Made by a program: the position numbers and the translations under genes. DNA of 64,000 nt from Globisporangium splendens (Eukaryota > Oomycota > Peronosporomycetes > Pythiales > Pythiaceae). A model generated the notes under the pieces. The model searched no databases, had not been told where the DNA came from, and saw only the letters and a program-made list of their open reading frames with translations. Positions 43,748 to 53,865 of the stretch are shown here, piece after piece. The stretch is from contig VFIW01000040.1 in the NCBI GenBank assembly GCA_006386115.1, positions 186,001 through 250,000 on the forward strand, in the 5' to 3' direction. Numbering within the stretch: position 1 is the stretch's first letter; the number at the start of each line of letters is the position of its first letter.

Positions 43748-43781
43748 GACCATTAGGGCAGCGCGTTTCCTTGACGAGTCC

Positions 43782-43801
43782 TCTCTCTCTCTCTCTCTCT
43801 G
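43782..43801. repeat. (CT)n microsatellite
   Basis: About twenty bases of alternating ct, upstream of the AA17-type gene. Confidence 0.85.
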
Positions 43802-46015
43802 CGCTGAGGGTGGCCACATTCGCGCGGCGTCAGACGATCGGGCAACTGTCACGCTTGCCCATTTCCAGATGGTCGATCAGCATCCATCCAACGGCAAAAC
43901 GACTCGTCAGCGGCAGGTAATTCATTTAAGTAGGTGCATGGAGACTCACTTGCTACATCAAATTTACTAACATACTTAATTAGGCACAAATAGTGTGTCA
44001 ATGTACTGATAGTATAAACAAAATGAGCTGTTAAGATGCACAGTTTGGCAACTGATACGCAACGTGGCGAGTAGATACAGTAGCGTCTCGTTCAAGTATG
44101 AATGGATGATTCTAGCGTGCATTCTGACAAAGTGTATATTCAAATGATGTCTCACGGTACGATGGAATGTTCCTCCCAGCACTCGAAAACGTCCATCTGA
44201 CTTCATTTTCTTTTACGAAGATCTCACCAAAAACCATATGACCATAGTTTACTACAATGCAGTGCATTTGTGAAACTAAGTCTTGTTTGGGTACATTGAG
44301 AAATATTGCTGAACAATTTCCTCTGGAGTGTACTGAATTAATGGATTGTGTCGAGTCTGCCTGACAACGATCAGAATGCCCACCACACCCAAGTGCCCAG
44401 CTCAGCACCTTCGTTCAAACTCACTATTACCCAAAGTGCACCATCGACGAGGTTTACTGTCTGGGAAGACCATGTGAGTGGATCGCAGTCAACACATTGG
44501 AGTGAGCATGGAGCAACTTGGTTTCCTCTGGACGCTGGTAATTAAACCAGAAGAGACTTTTCAATACACCTGAATGAACACAAGATAGGGTGGGCTTCGG
44601 TAAACTCACCGTAAATATACTTCATGAGGAGACTAGAATCTCGACAGATCGCGCTTGTAAGAAAAGTATCACGGCGTAAACTGATGGTGTGATCAGGAAT
44701 GAAGCTTCACTTGCTTTTTTGCCCTGTAGAGCGCGGTACGACACAGGGGGCTTTGTAAAGCAAGCTCTTCTACTGTATTACGAAGTGCGGCTAATGGAGG
44801 TGAGAGTGCTACTTCACAACTACCTGCCGCGCAAAACAATCACCACGAGACGTACTTCGTGTCTGTTCCTCCGTTTGCCCTTGAAGGATTAGCCACCGAA
44901 TGTTCGCACGCAAAACACGCGATGCGAATTCGTTGAACGAGGTCACTACGGGCGACACGGGAGCTCAAGCATTTCCCTTGATGAGGGACTGCTGTGTCTG
45001 TCGCGACAGGTGGGAGCAATCGTCTCGGTCCAAACTCAATACCTTTCACTATGCCATTTATCAAATATAATACTATTCATCTCTGCTACTTTACTTTATC
45101 GTAGCATCTAACTCCCTTCAGCTTATTGCTTCAAAACTTTACTATGTGGTAAAATGGCAAGCATGGGAACTGTTTCTTCGTCTGGCAGGCAGAATGCAAC
45201 CTGAAACCATCTGGCACACGAATTTCGTGCACCTCACGACCACACATATCCTGCTTGAGGGTGATCATCTTGTGTGTGTGTGTGTGTTTTGCCAAGTGTT
45301 TCCGAGGGAACGGATTTCAGACCACGACACCTTGCACCTGATAAACTCATGCTTCTGTCCTGCTTTAACGTTCATTTCCGTCGACGAAGGTGCAACTGAC
45401 CCAGGATCAAGCCCGAGTTAGAACAGCGCTGTCGATCTGTACATTTATTTCGCTACGGCATGGAGACGTGGCTGTCATCACAATGCAGAGTTTGGAAAGT
45501 CAGTTCGGGGTCAGCATGTTTTTTTCCCCTGAGTTTTATCGAGTGCCACTATATGTGAAATGCGGCATTGGAGACCAGACTTGCGTTGAAATCGTGCCAG
45601 CCAACTTGTTGAAGCCGTAGTCCCACGCAACAGTAAACACAACCACACGACCTGGATCGTATCTCCCGTCATAGTCAATATCGTCAATCATTGTGATCAA
45701 AATGATCTTTAATAACCCATTATCTGTACATTTATTGCACAATAGACTATAGAGAGATATATACGATATATATAGGTACCAATTAGCATCCTACTGTAAA
45801 CTCAGATTCGTGCCAAGAAGGATGCGCTTTCGAAGAGAAAAGCAGAGCCACATGGTACAAATGGAGGGCTTCAAGGCTCTCGATTGCCCTCGCATGTGAT
45901 GGATGTGCCGCGTGTACCGTACTGTGAACATGTCTGTGTGAGTGCCTCTGTGGGTGCGCTTAGCACCCGCCTCCTCTTCTGGTATCTAGCATTGCGGGAG
46001 GCCACGGTCACGTTC

Positions 46016-46033
46016 CAGTCATTCGTCAACTCG
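46016..46033 (+). promoter_or_regulatory. oomycete Inr-like core promoter, family copy B
   Basis: Reads agtcattcgtcaactcgc with TCATTC followed by CAACT, ending 55 bp before the ATG at 46088. Confidence 0.45.
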
Positions 46034-46087
46034 CTGCGTCCGCGCCAAGTCATCGCCCAGGCAGTCCGTTCTCCTCAACCAGCCACG

Positions 46088-47350
46088 ATGGTCAGTCTCC
46101 AGTGTATCGCGTCCTTGGTCTCTCTCTGCATCGTCCTGGTGAGCAACGTCGCTGCTCAAGACGCGTCGACGGCTTCATCCGGAGCCTCGGCCTTGGTCTC
46201 AGCAGCTTCTACGGAGTCCGTAGCGTCGACTGAGTCCGTCTCCGTCTCGAGCTGGAAGATGTCGCCCGTGACATCGATTCAAGTGCGCGTACAGGGCAAC
46301 CTGCCTACCTGGGACGCCAACAAGAAGATCTTTTCGGGATCCTACGGCAACAACTTCGAAGAGAAGTACCGATCCGTGCTTGACACAGTCAACATGGCGG
46401 CAGTGGAAGGCGCGTTCAAGTACGTACAAGCCGAGTGCATCAACAAGAACGTCATCACCAACTGCCAGCGCAAGAACAACATCAAGTACGTCGTGTTCTA
46501 CAAGACAACGATCGTGCAGCCCAATGCCGCGATGGCGTACTACCAAAACGACACGACCGGCAAGGCTGCGATCGAGCACTGTCCGTTCGTGGCCATGGAC
46601 GGCGGTCAGTGCACACCGACGAACGGCGAGCTGCCGAAGGAGTGCGACCAGTACATTGGCGCGAACGGCCAGCCGAAGCTCGGATTCTGCATCGGCGGAC
46701 AGCTCCAAGACCAGGAGCTCCTGGCGCCGTACCCGAACAACTACTGGTTCTCGTACCCAAACAGTTGTCCTACGCAGACCTGGAGTGGCGGCAAGAAAAC
46801 GGAAGAGTGCCGCGCCGAGCAAGCTGGCGGCGTGTGTCCTTACGGCGTGGAGCCTGATGGTGTCAAGTGCAGCTTCAAGTTCGAGATCCTCGGCTGGCTG
46901 CTGCTGGACGACGTCGTGGGCATCACGAGCATGGTGAACCCTGCCACGAGCCAGAAGTACAAAGACTACGCCGAGTTCTGCAATGCCGGGGGCGTCGAGT
47001 TTGACGCGACGGTGGCCGACGGAAAGGTGACAGTGAACCAGACGATCCCGTTCTGGAAAGACCCGACGAACCCGACGGCCAACACCAAGCGCGCGCAGAA
47101 GCTGGTCGACGTGTACCAGAAGACCGTGAGCGCGAACCCATCGACTTCGAACGGTGGTGTCATGCAAAAATTGCCTTCGATCGCGAGCCTGACGGCGGCG
47201 AACCCTCCGTGCTACGTGAACAACGTGCAGTGCGCGACGGCCAAGTACGGCTGTCGCCGCAAGTTGTACTCGCAGATCTGCGAAGTGTGCAAGATGCGCA
47301 GCGGGGACTGCGTTGTCCGCCCATCAGATTTCAAATTCCCACAGCTTTAG
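46088..47350 (+). CDS. secreted Cys-rich family protein, copy B
   Basis: 420 residues, intronless; signal peptide MVSLQCIASLVSLCIVLVSNVAA, then a Ser/Ala/Glu-Ser-Val linker, then the same domain as copy A. Bases 46295-47290 are nearly identical to 41398-42393 in copy A (same 996-bp length, about four differences noticed), yet the signal peptide, linker and last 20 codons (KMRSGDCVVRPSDFKFPQL) differ clearly. Within the shared core the only protein changes I saw are D to N in WDA(D/N)KK and I to V in CINKN(I/V)IT. Function unknown, extracellular by signal peptide. Confidence 0.8.
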   Translation: MVSLQCIASLVSLCIVLVSNVAAQDASTASSGASALVSAASTESVASTESVSVSSWKMSPVTSIQVRVQGNLPTWDANKKIFSGSYGNNFEEKYRSVLDTVNMAAVEGAFKYVQAECINKNVITNCQRKNNIKYVVFYKTTIVQPNAAMAYYQNDTTGKAAIEHCPFVAMDGGQCTPTNGELPKECDQYIGANGQPKLGFCIGGQLQDQELLAPYPNNYWFSYPNSCPTQTWSGGKKTEECRAEQAGGVCPYGVEPDGVKCSFKFEILGWLLLDDVVGITSMVNPATSQKYKDYAEFCNAGGVEFDATVADGKVTVNQTIPFWKDPTNPTANTKRAQKLVDVYQKTVSANPSTSNGGVMQKLPSIASLTAANPPCYVNNVQCATAKYGCRRKLYSQICEVCKMRSGDCVVRPSDFKFPQL

Positions 47351-48235
47351 ATGATATGTCAGGTTGCTGAGGTTTATGAATCAAACAAAGTACCTTGAAA
47401 AATAGACATTACATGAAATAAATGGCTGCATGATGGGGTTTTTAAGAAGGAATGCGGAAAGACGTTGACAAGCTTTTGGCTTGTGCTGTGGCTTACTGAT
47501 AAACTTCGCCAACTCAAGATTGGGCACGAGTCCACAGGTGGAATCCCAAATCCGGTGGTTTACTCTTCTGTGAGGCACCAATATGGCACACGCAAATGGG
47601 TGACAAATCCACAAAAGCATCTGTTTTCGTCGAGTGTGGTCAAACACGACTGACACGCGGGAGAAACTCGAACAGCGGTACATACCGGTTTATCCCACAT
47701 CATCAAACTCGTGGTCCAATTCTGATGTTTGCTCAGCCTTCGCACTAGTGATCGAGTGATCTTTTGTAATAGTGCTTCCCATTACATGGGTTCTTGGGTC
47801 CAGAGAGTGTGGGTCATACATACACGGGTTCTACCAATCTCTCCAAACCCACCCGTTAAACCATCAACACTCTATGTAGCCAGTTGCAGTTTTAGCCAAT
47901 AAGAACATTCCATTAAACTTTAATCTCATTGGATGACAGTCGAATTGAACACACGACTATCTACCAATCGGAGACACCGTAGGAACAACCCATCAGATTT
48001 GCATTTCAAACCTGAAGATTTCAATTCACTTCTCATTTTGCACGTTGTCGCGCAAAGCTCCCTTCCTTCTCTTTGGACACAGTGTTGCCGCTGAGTCCAT
48101 CCTCTCACCTGCGCTTCCTCAACGCACGTGTACGCCGTGCAACGGGCAATCCCGTTACAGCTGATCTGTAAACACATGGTCGAGATGCAGACACTGTCGG
48201 ACCTGATCTCGTCGCTGGGAGGCGATCCACTATAG
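47351..48235. other. intergenic, no gene recognised (885 bp)
   Basis: Several gggt/accc-containing segments at about 47780-47870 resemble those further right (48357-48525) and may be old element sequence. Confidence 0.4.
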
Positions 48236-48335
48236 TAATTTGCTCGACAATTCCGCGTCCACAGCTATGTTGGCGAGGTAGTCGGCTGCTTTGTTGTGAT
48301 TTCTTCTGTTGTGCTTCCAGTGGATTTTAGAACGT
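48236..48335 (-). mobile_element. RNase H fragment of a retroelement
   Basis: On the minus strand the frame KIHWKHNRRNHNKAADYLA followed by NIAVD matches the C-terminal RNase H block of LINE-type elements (H..R..N..AD.LAN.A.D, with the last catalytic Asp in AAD). It stops shortly afterwards and no reverse transcriptase is attached, so it is a short relic. Confidence 0.55.
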
Positions 48336-48356
48336 GTCTTGGAGCGAGTCACACTG

Positions 48357-48525
48357 AAATGGGTCAAACCAGCATTGATTTCGATGGGCTATTTGTCCAT
48401 TCAAACAGGAGGGTTTTACCCAAATCAATCAATTGTCTTGATCAGGGTAAAACCCGCAGAAAAGACTCATTTTGTGCATCATGACTAGTGGGTCAAACAC
48501 AAGATGCTGTCTGTTTTGACCCATT
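48357..48525. repeat. nested inverted repeats, possibly MITE-like
   Basis: Outer arms aatgggtcaaa (48358-48368) and ttttgacccatt (48514-48525) are reverse complements. Inner arms gggttttaccc (48411-48421) and gggtaaaaccc (48445-48455) are exact reverse complements and extend with two mismatches. Length about 170 bp, no coding capacity. Confidence 0.5.
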
Positions 48526-48821
48526 GAAGCATTACCTCAATGGTTAAAACCCACTCCCATCCTCCTTTTGCATCTCCGTATGGCGAGTGGGCCAAACTGT
48601 GAACTCCATCTCCCCATGCTATAAACCAGCCAAATCGTCCATTCTCCGCACCAAAATCGTCAAGACGACAAATCAGTCCCTCCCGGCCATCAACCTGTCA
48701 AGCCAAAGTAATTAGGAGCTTGAACCAGCTGGTGTCTCGACACGGTTCTCGCTCTTAATCAGCCAGCCAGTCCTCAGCATTCGCCAAATTGCTGCCTCGT
48801 AGAGAGACCGCTTTCAGCTCC

Positions 48822-50021
48822 ATGTGTCTCAGTCACTGGGCCATTTCGGTGGCGACGACTGCTGTCGCCGCGTTGCTCTCTTCTGTGGCGGCGGAATCGC
48901 AAGCCTCATACTCGACTTCAGCTTCTTCATGGCGCTTTACGCCCGTGACCTCGGTCCAAGTGCGCGTGCAGGGCAATCTGCCCGTCTGGGATGCGAAGCA
49001 CAAGGCGTTCGTTGCATCGTTTGGCAACACATTTGAGGAGAAGTATCGCTCAGTGCTGGATACAGTGAATATGGCCGCGGTCGAAGGCGCGTTCAAGTAC
49101 GTGCAGGCTGAGTGCATCAACCAGGATGTGATCGTGAACTGCACGCGCAAGAACGACATCAAGTACGTCGTGTTCTACGAGACGACGATCGTGCAGCCCA
49201 GGACCGCGATGGCGTTTTACCAGAACGATAGAACAGGTGAAGCCGCAATCGAGCACTGTCCGTTCGTGGCCATGGACGGCGGTCAGTGCACACCGACGAA
49301 CGGCGTTCTCCCGAAAGAATGCGACCAGTATCTTGGCGTCAACGGCCAACCAAAGCTCGGAATGTGTGTCGGCGGTCAGCTCCAAGACCAGGAACTCCTG
49401 GCGCCGTACCCGAACAACTACTGGTTCTCGTACCCGAGCAGTTGCCCAACGAAGGTCTGGAACGACAAGACCGATGCCTGTCGTGGCGCGCAGCCAGGCG
49501 GACTTTGCCCTTTCGGCGTTAAACCGGACGGCATCACGTGCAGCTTCTCGTACGAGATCCTCGGCTGGGTCAAGCTCGACGACGTCGTGGGTATCACAAA
49601 GATGCAGAACCCGCTCACAAACAAGACGTACGCTGATTACGCCGAGTTCTGTCAAGCTGGTGGCGTGGAGTTCAACGCCGTGGTCCGCAAGGGCAACGTC
49701 CTCGTGAAGGAGACGCTCTCGTTTTGGAAGAACCCCACGAGTCCGAGTGCGAACGCGGCGCGTTCCCAGGTGCTCGTCGATGCTTACAGCAAGACCGTCA
49801 AGACGAACCCACGGACACCCGACGGCGGCATCATGAAGCTGTTGCCGACGATCGCGAGCCTCAAGAGGAAGAACCCGCCGTGCTACAAGAACAACGTGCA
49901 GTGCGCCAAGGCGCTTTTCGGCTGCAGACGGCGGTGGTACTCGCAGATCTGCGAGGTGTGCAGGTTTCTATCGTTCGAGTGTGAGATGCGGCCGTTGTTT
50001 TACAGATTCCCGCAACTGTAA
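48822..50021 (+). CDS. secreted Cys-rich family protein, copy C
   Basis: 399 residues, intronless. Starts MCLSHWAISVATTAVAALLSSVAAE, a signal peptide, followed by a very short linker and the family domain (VQVRVQGNLPVWDAKHKAF ...). Clearly diverged from copies A and B along its whole length (for example MAFYQNDRTGEAAIEH, DYAEFCQAGGVEFNAVV, CRFLSFECEM) but with all landmark cysteines kept. An Inr-like sequence cagcattcgccaaatt (48775-48790) lies 32-47 bp before the ATG. Extracellular by signal peptide; function unknown. Confidence 0.8.
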   Translation: MCLSHWAISVATTAVAALLSSVAAESQASYSTSASSWRFTPVTSVQVRVQGNLPVWDAKHKAFVASFGNTFEEKYRSVLDTVNMAAVEGAFKYVQAECINQDVIVNCTRKNDIKYVVFYETTIVQPRTAMAFYQNDRTGEAAIEHCPFVAMDGGQCTPTNGVLPKECDQYLGVNGQPKLGMCVGGQLQDQELLAPYPNNYWFSYPSSCPTKVWNDKTDACRGAQPGGLCPFGVKPDGITCSFSYEILGWVKLDDVVGITKMQNPLTNKTYADYAEFCQAGGVEFNAVVRKGNVLVKETLSFWKNPTSPSANAARSQVLVDAYSKTVKTNPRTPDGGIMKLLPTIASLKRKNPPCYKNNVQCAKALFGCRRRWYSQICEVCRFLSFECEMRPLFYRFPQL

Positions 50022-51907
50022 TATTTACAGTGGCGAGAATAGAGCGGTTGAGGTAGATTAAAAAGTAAGAACCAACTGCACATGGCGTGAAATAGACGGT
50101 TATTTGTTGTCATTTTGAGTGGCTATTCCGGATGCAGCAACAACGAAAAGTCGCGCTGGCTATTTTCACCTTGCGACTTTATCCGGATACATCCTGCTCA
50201 CTGAGGAGAAAGAGCTATGCTGATCATTTTCGCTACTTGCACCTAGAGCAGCAGCTGCGGAAAGGCAACGTCATCGCGAGCTTCGCTGATGGATATGAAT
50301 GCATGTACACAGTACATATCCACTTCACGTTTCTTTGTGGACAGCCGCACAAAAACAAATGGCCAAGAGCGTCTGATGCCAGCAACACGGAAACGCTGCA
50401 AAGCAAGCAAGCGTCAGTGTACAAGTTGTGTATACGCTGTGCTGTTGATTAGACTTTAAATAGGATCATGGCAATAACTATGCAATAAAGATACGCAAGC
50501 ATCGACAGTGGCCGCAACTGATACACAGAATGGCCGCTTGTGGCGATTTCGAAGGGTTCGCTGTTGCGTTTCGCTGACTTTTGCTTACTGACGCCAGCCA
50601 CAAGACACAGTGAAAGTTGGACGTTTATAAAATCACTTTGAGGGCGTGCGTGCGTGCGCTGCTGTTTAGGCAGTCGCAGAAGAATATCCAGCGCTTTATT
50701 CCGCACCATCCATTATACCATTCACACTGTATACACTGTGCATTCAAGAAAGCCAATAAGGGGTCCCATTGTGCATTCGTACTCCCATCTGATATGCGAA
50801 AAAGGTAACTTGATGCTAAATGAATGCGTCGAATTGTTGCATGAGCGTCACACCCCACGAAGGCTAAAGAACGCATATCCGCGTGCATATGTAAACTTTG
50901 TGCCATGGCGCGCTGCTCATTACGTATCTGTCACAAAGATCCGTGTTCAGTCAGCTGACGCAGGACAGTGCGGAGATCTTTGCTGACTGCACACAGCAAC
51001 AAAATGTGACGGGGTGAACCACTCACGTGCTCTTCAGCAATACTCATTTCGAAGGGTGGGTGACTGGCTTTTGAAATATTCAGTTGACCCGTTTGCATTT
51101 ATAGTCGTTCTACAGAAGTATTGTGATTTTTATAACAGTGCCTTGAAATGGCGATAAGGAGGCAGATATATGCAATACAGAGGTTACGGAGCAGGTATCG
51201 GCTGTTTCCGCGGCAAGATATGACTCCCTTTTGACCACAATCGCAGACACCTGATCATGCGCCAGAAACGGCCGCCGTTTCACGGGCCGGACGGCGGGAA
51301 CAACGGCATGTCATATGGGGCCATCGTGTGGCTCTCGCTTGCCTGTGTGCTGTGGATTTATCCATGAGCGGGAGAGAGAATGCATTAGACCAGCCCGCGT
51401 GAATAAATTAAACAAGCGCAAGCACATGGATCCGCCTGGCGACATACTCTGTATCGCGCAGACAGATGCGCATGTGTCGACTGCACCAACAGCTTGCTTG
51501 TATAAATCACGGCCCTTACGCAGAAAGCAACCACCCGGCAGTGCGGTCGCCGTGGCTCAAAGAAAGCGCCTGCGACAGATATGCACCCACGCTTTCCCTC
51601 AGCTCTGTTATGATAAGCAGGGCACAGTTCAACATATTGAGGCTACAGTATGTACACACCGGGAAAAGGTCCACAAATTCACCCAATCCCGTATTTATCG
51701 TGCTGTCGTGTGGGATACCGTTTTGCAATGAGCAAGAAAGAGCGTGCGGGATAAGGTAAAGTGCCGCCATCTGGCATCACTGTTCCTAATCCAAAAAGGC
51801 GACAACCGCACGAACCTCAACACAACACACCAAAGCATCGCTCAGTCTGTAACTTGCGCGCTTTCGACCACAGAGACATCCGATATTCGCACTCTCTTTA
51901 TTAATAT
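50022..51907. other. long intergenic region (1.9 kb), no gene recognised
   Basis: Short ORFs only. gctcagtctgtaacttgcg at about 51839-51857 could be the start region of family copy D. Confidence 0.45.
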
Positions 51908-53458
51908 ATGAAGTGTGTCGTGGCGTGGCTGACCAGCGCGCTGTTGCTGACTGCGTCCTCACTGAGCGTCGACGCCTACTGCAAGGCCACCGATGACAAT
52001 GACAGTGCCGACTCTGGTTACAACAACACTCCGAAGCAGTCTACCGGTAGCGCCGTCGGTTCCATAAGCGACAACTACAGCAGCGGTTCCATAAGCGACG
52101 GCAGCTCTGCGTACAACGGTGTGTCGAGCACCGGATCTTCCAGTTCTGCGTATGGCGGAGAGCAAAATGACTCGATTTCCGACTCCACGTCGTCCTCCGT
52201 AAGTGGCTCCATGTCTGCGTCTTCTTCGGCTTCGTCAAGTGGCTCGGTAGCTGCGTCTTCTTCGGCTTCTTCTAGCGGCTCCGTGTCCGCTCCTTCGTCT
52301 TCGTCTTCTTCGTCTGAATCGAATGCGGACTCTGTGGGCAGCGGCAGCGGCGACGGCACGTGGAAGTTCAAGCCCGTTACGTCGGTCCAAGTGCGCGTGC
52401 AGGGCAATCTGCCGGCGTGGGATGCGGACCACGACATCTTTGTGTCCGAGTACGGGAGCGACTTTGAAGCGAAATACATTGGCGTCACGGACACGGTCAA
52501 CATGGCCGCGGTTGAAGGCGCGTTCAAGTACGTGCAGGCCGAGTGCATCAACCTCGACGTGATCAAGAATTGCACGCGCAAGAACAACATCAAGTACATC
52601 GCATTCTACGAGACCAAGATCGTGCAGCCGCGCGCCGCGATGGCGTACTACCAGAATGACACCACGGGCAAGACCGCAATCGAACACTGTCCGTTTATCC
52701 CCATGGACGGCGGCCAGTGCACACCCACGAACGGTGTGTTCCCCAAGGAGTGCGACCAGTTCACGGGCGTGAACGGCCAGCCAGAGTTGGGCTTCTGCGT
52801 CGGTGGCTCACTCCAGGACAGCGACTTCCTCGCGCCATACACCAACAACTACTGGTTCTCGTACCCGAACAGTTGTCCGCGCGAGGTCTGGGCCAACAAG
52901 ACGACGGAGTGCCGTAAGCAGCAAGCTGGTGGGCTGTGTGAGCTTGGCGTCGAGCCCGATGGCGTCACGTGCTCGTTCTCGTACAAGATCCTCGGATACA
53001 TTGGCTTGGATGACGTCGTAGGCATCACATCTATGGTGAACCCGCTCACAGGTAAGAAGTACGCCGACTACTACGAGTTCTGCAGGGCCGGCGGCATCGA
53101 ATACAACGTGCTCGCGGACTCGCTGCTCAGTCTGCTCAATGTCGTGACGACGATCCCGTTCTGGAGCGAACCCTCGAGTCGCGCGCGCAACCAGGAGCGC
53201 GTCGACACTTTGGTGAAGAAGTACAATGCGCTCGTGAGCTCGAACCCGAAGACGAGCGACGGCGGCGTCATGCAGCCGCTGCCCTCGATCGCTGAACTCA
53301 CAAAGCAGAACCCGCACTGCTACGAGAACAACGTGCGGTGCGCAGAAGCGGAGTTTGGCTGCCGCCGCACGCTTTTTTCGCAGATCTGCGAGATCTGCAC
53401 GGAAGCCGCCGACGACTGCGTCGTCAAGCCAGCAGGGTACACGTTCCCGACGCTGTAA
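51908..53458 (+). CDS. secreted Cys-rich family protein, copy D, with long Ser-rich linker
   Basis: 516 residues, intronless. Signal peptide MKCVVAWLTSALLLTASSLSVDA, then a linker of about 135 residues very rich in Ser/Gly/Asn with repeated units (ASSSASSSGSV), likely heavily O-glycosylated. The family domain then begins at WKFKPVTSVQVRVQGNLPAWDADHDIF. Landmarks kept: MAAVEGAFKYVQAEC, CPFIPMDGGQC, NYWFSYPNSCP, DDVVGITSMVNPLTG, CYENNVRC, FGCRRTLFSQICEIC. The insertion-like stretch DSLLSLLNVVTTIPFWSE differs from the others. Most diverged full copy. Function unknown. Confidence 0.8.
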   Translation: MKCVVAWLTSALLLTASSLSVDAYCKATDDNDSADSGYNNTPKQSTGSAVGSISDNYSSGSISDGSSAYNGVSSTGSSSSAYGGEQNDSISDSTSSSVSGSMSASSSASSSGSVAASSSASSSGSVSAPSSSSSSSESNADSVGSGSGDGTWKFKPVTSVQVRVQGNLPAWDADHDIFVSEYGSDFEAKYIGVTDTVNMAAVEGAFKYVQAECINLDVIKNCTRKNNIKYIAFYETKIVQPRAAMAYYQNDTTGKTAIEHCPFIPMDGGQCTPTNGVFPKECDQFTGVNGQPELGFCVGGSLQDSDFLAPYTNNYWFSYPNSCPREVWANKTTECRKQQAGGLCELGVEPDGVTCSFSYKILGYIGLDDVVGITSMVNPLTGKKYADYYEFCRAGGIEYNVLADSLLSLLNVVTTIPFWSEPSSRARNQERVDTLVKKYNALVSSNPKTSDGGVMQPLPSIAELTKQNPHCYENNVRCAEAEFGCRRTLFSQICEICTEAADDCVVKPAGYTFPTL

Positions 53459-53865
53459 GCATCAGCAGCGTATTGAGTCTTTTGCTTTTTTTTTCCTTTC
53501 GCCTTTGCATGTAAGCAGAGAGAGAATGATATTGAAAGAGATGAGTGGCAGTGTGGTGTATTTTGTCTTTTGTCGCAACAAAAAGAGTCAAAATGCAAGT
53601 CTACCTATTTAAGTTATTTATCAGTTGGAGTCAGACACTGTCTGTAGCCACGATATGCCGAGACAGCTCTTGATTTTCGTCTGAATATCCGAATCAGTTC
53701 CATTCGTCTGCTTCTATCAACTATGGGAGTCTCTACTGTCCGCTGTTCCACAGAGGGGCCAGTAATTGTGACAGAAAAATCAAGCCCACACTTGCTGTGT
53801 TTGCGCTTGTTCTTCCCACACAAACAAGCAGCAGAAACGCACACGAAGCGCAAACAAAACCACGC
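53459..53865. other. intergenic, no gene recognised (407 bp)
   Basis: 3' flank of family copy D and 5' flank of the PrsW-like gene. A T-run at 53486-53493 is the only notable feature. Confidence 0.5.

Larger units (their letters stand above)
43689..46015. other. long intergenic region (2.3 kb), no gene recognised
   Basis: Holds the LPMO core promoter (43731-43747), a CT tract near 43782-43801 and a short TG tract at 45271-45287. No coding signal was convincing. Confidence 0.45.
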
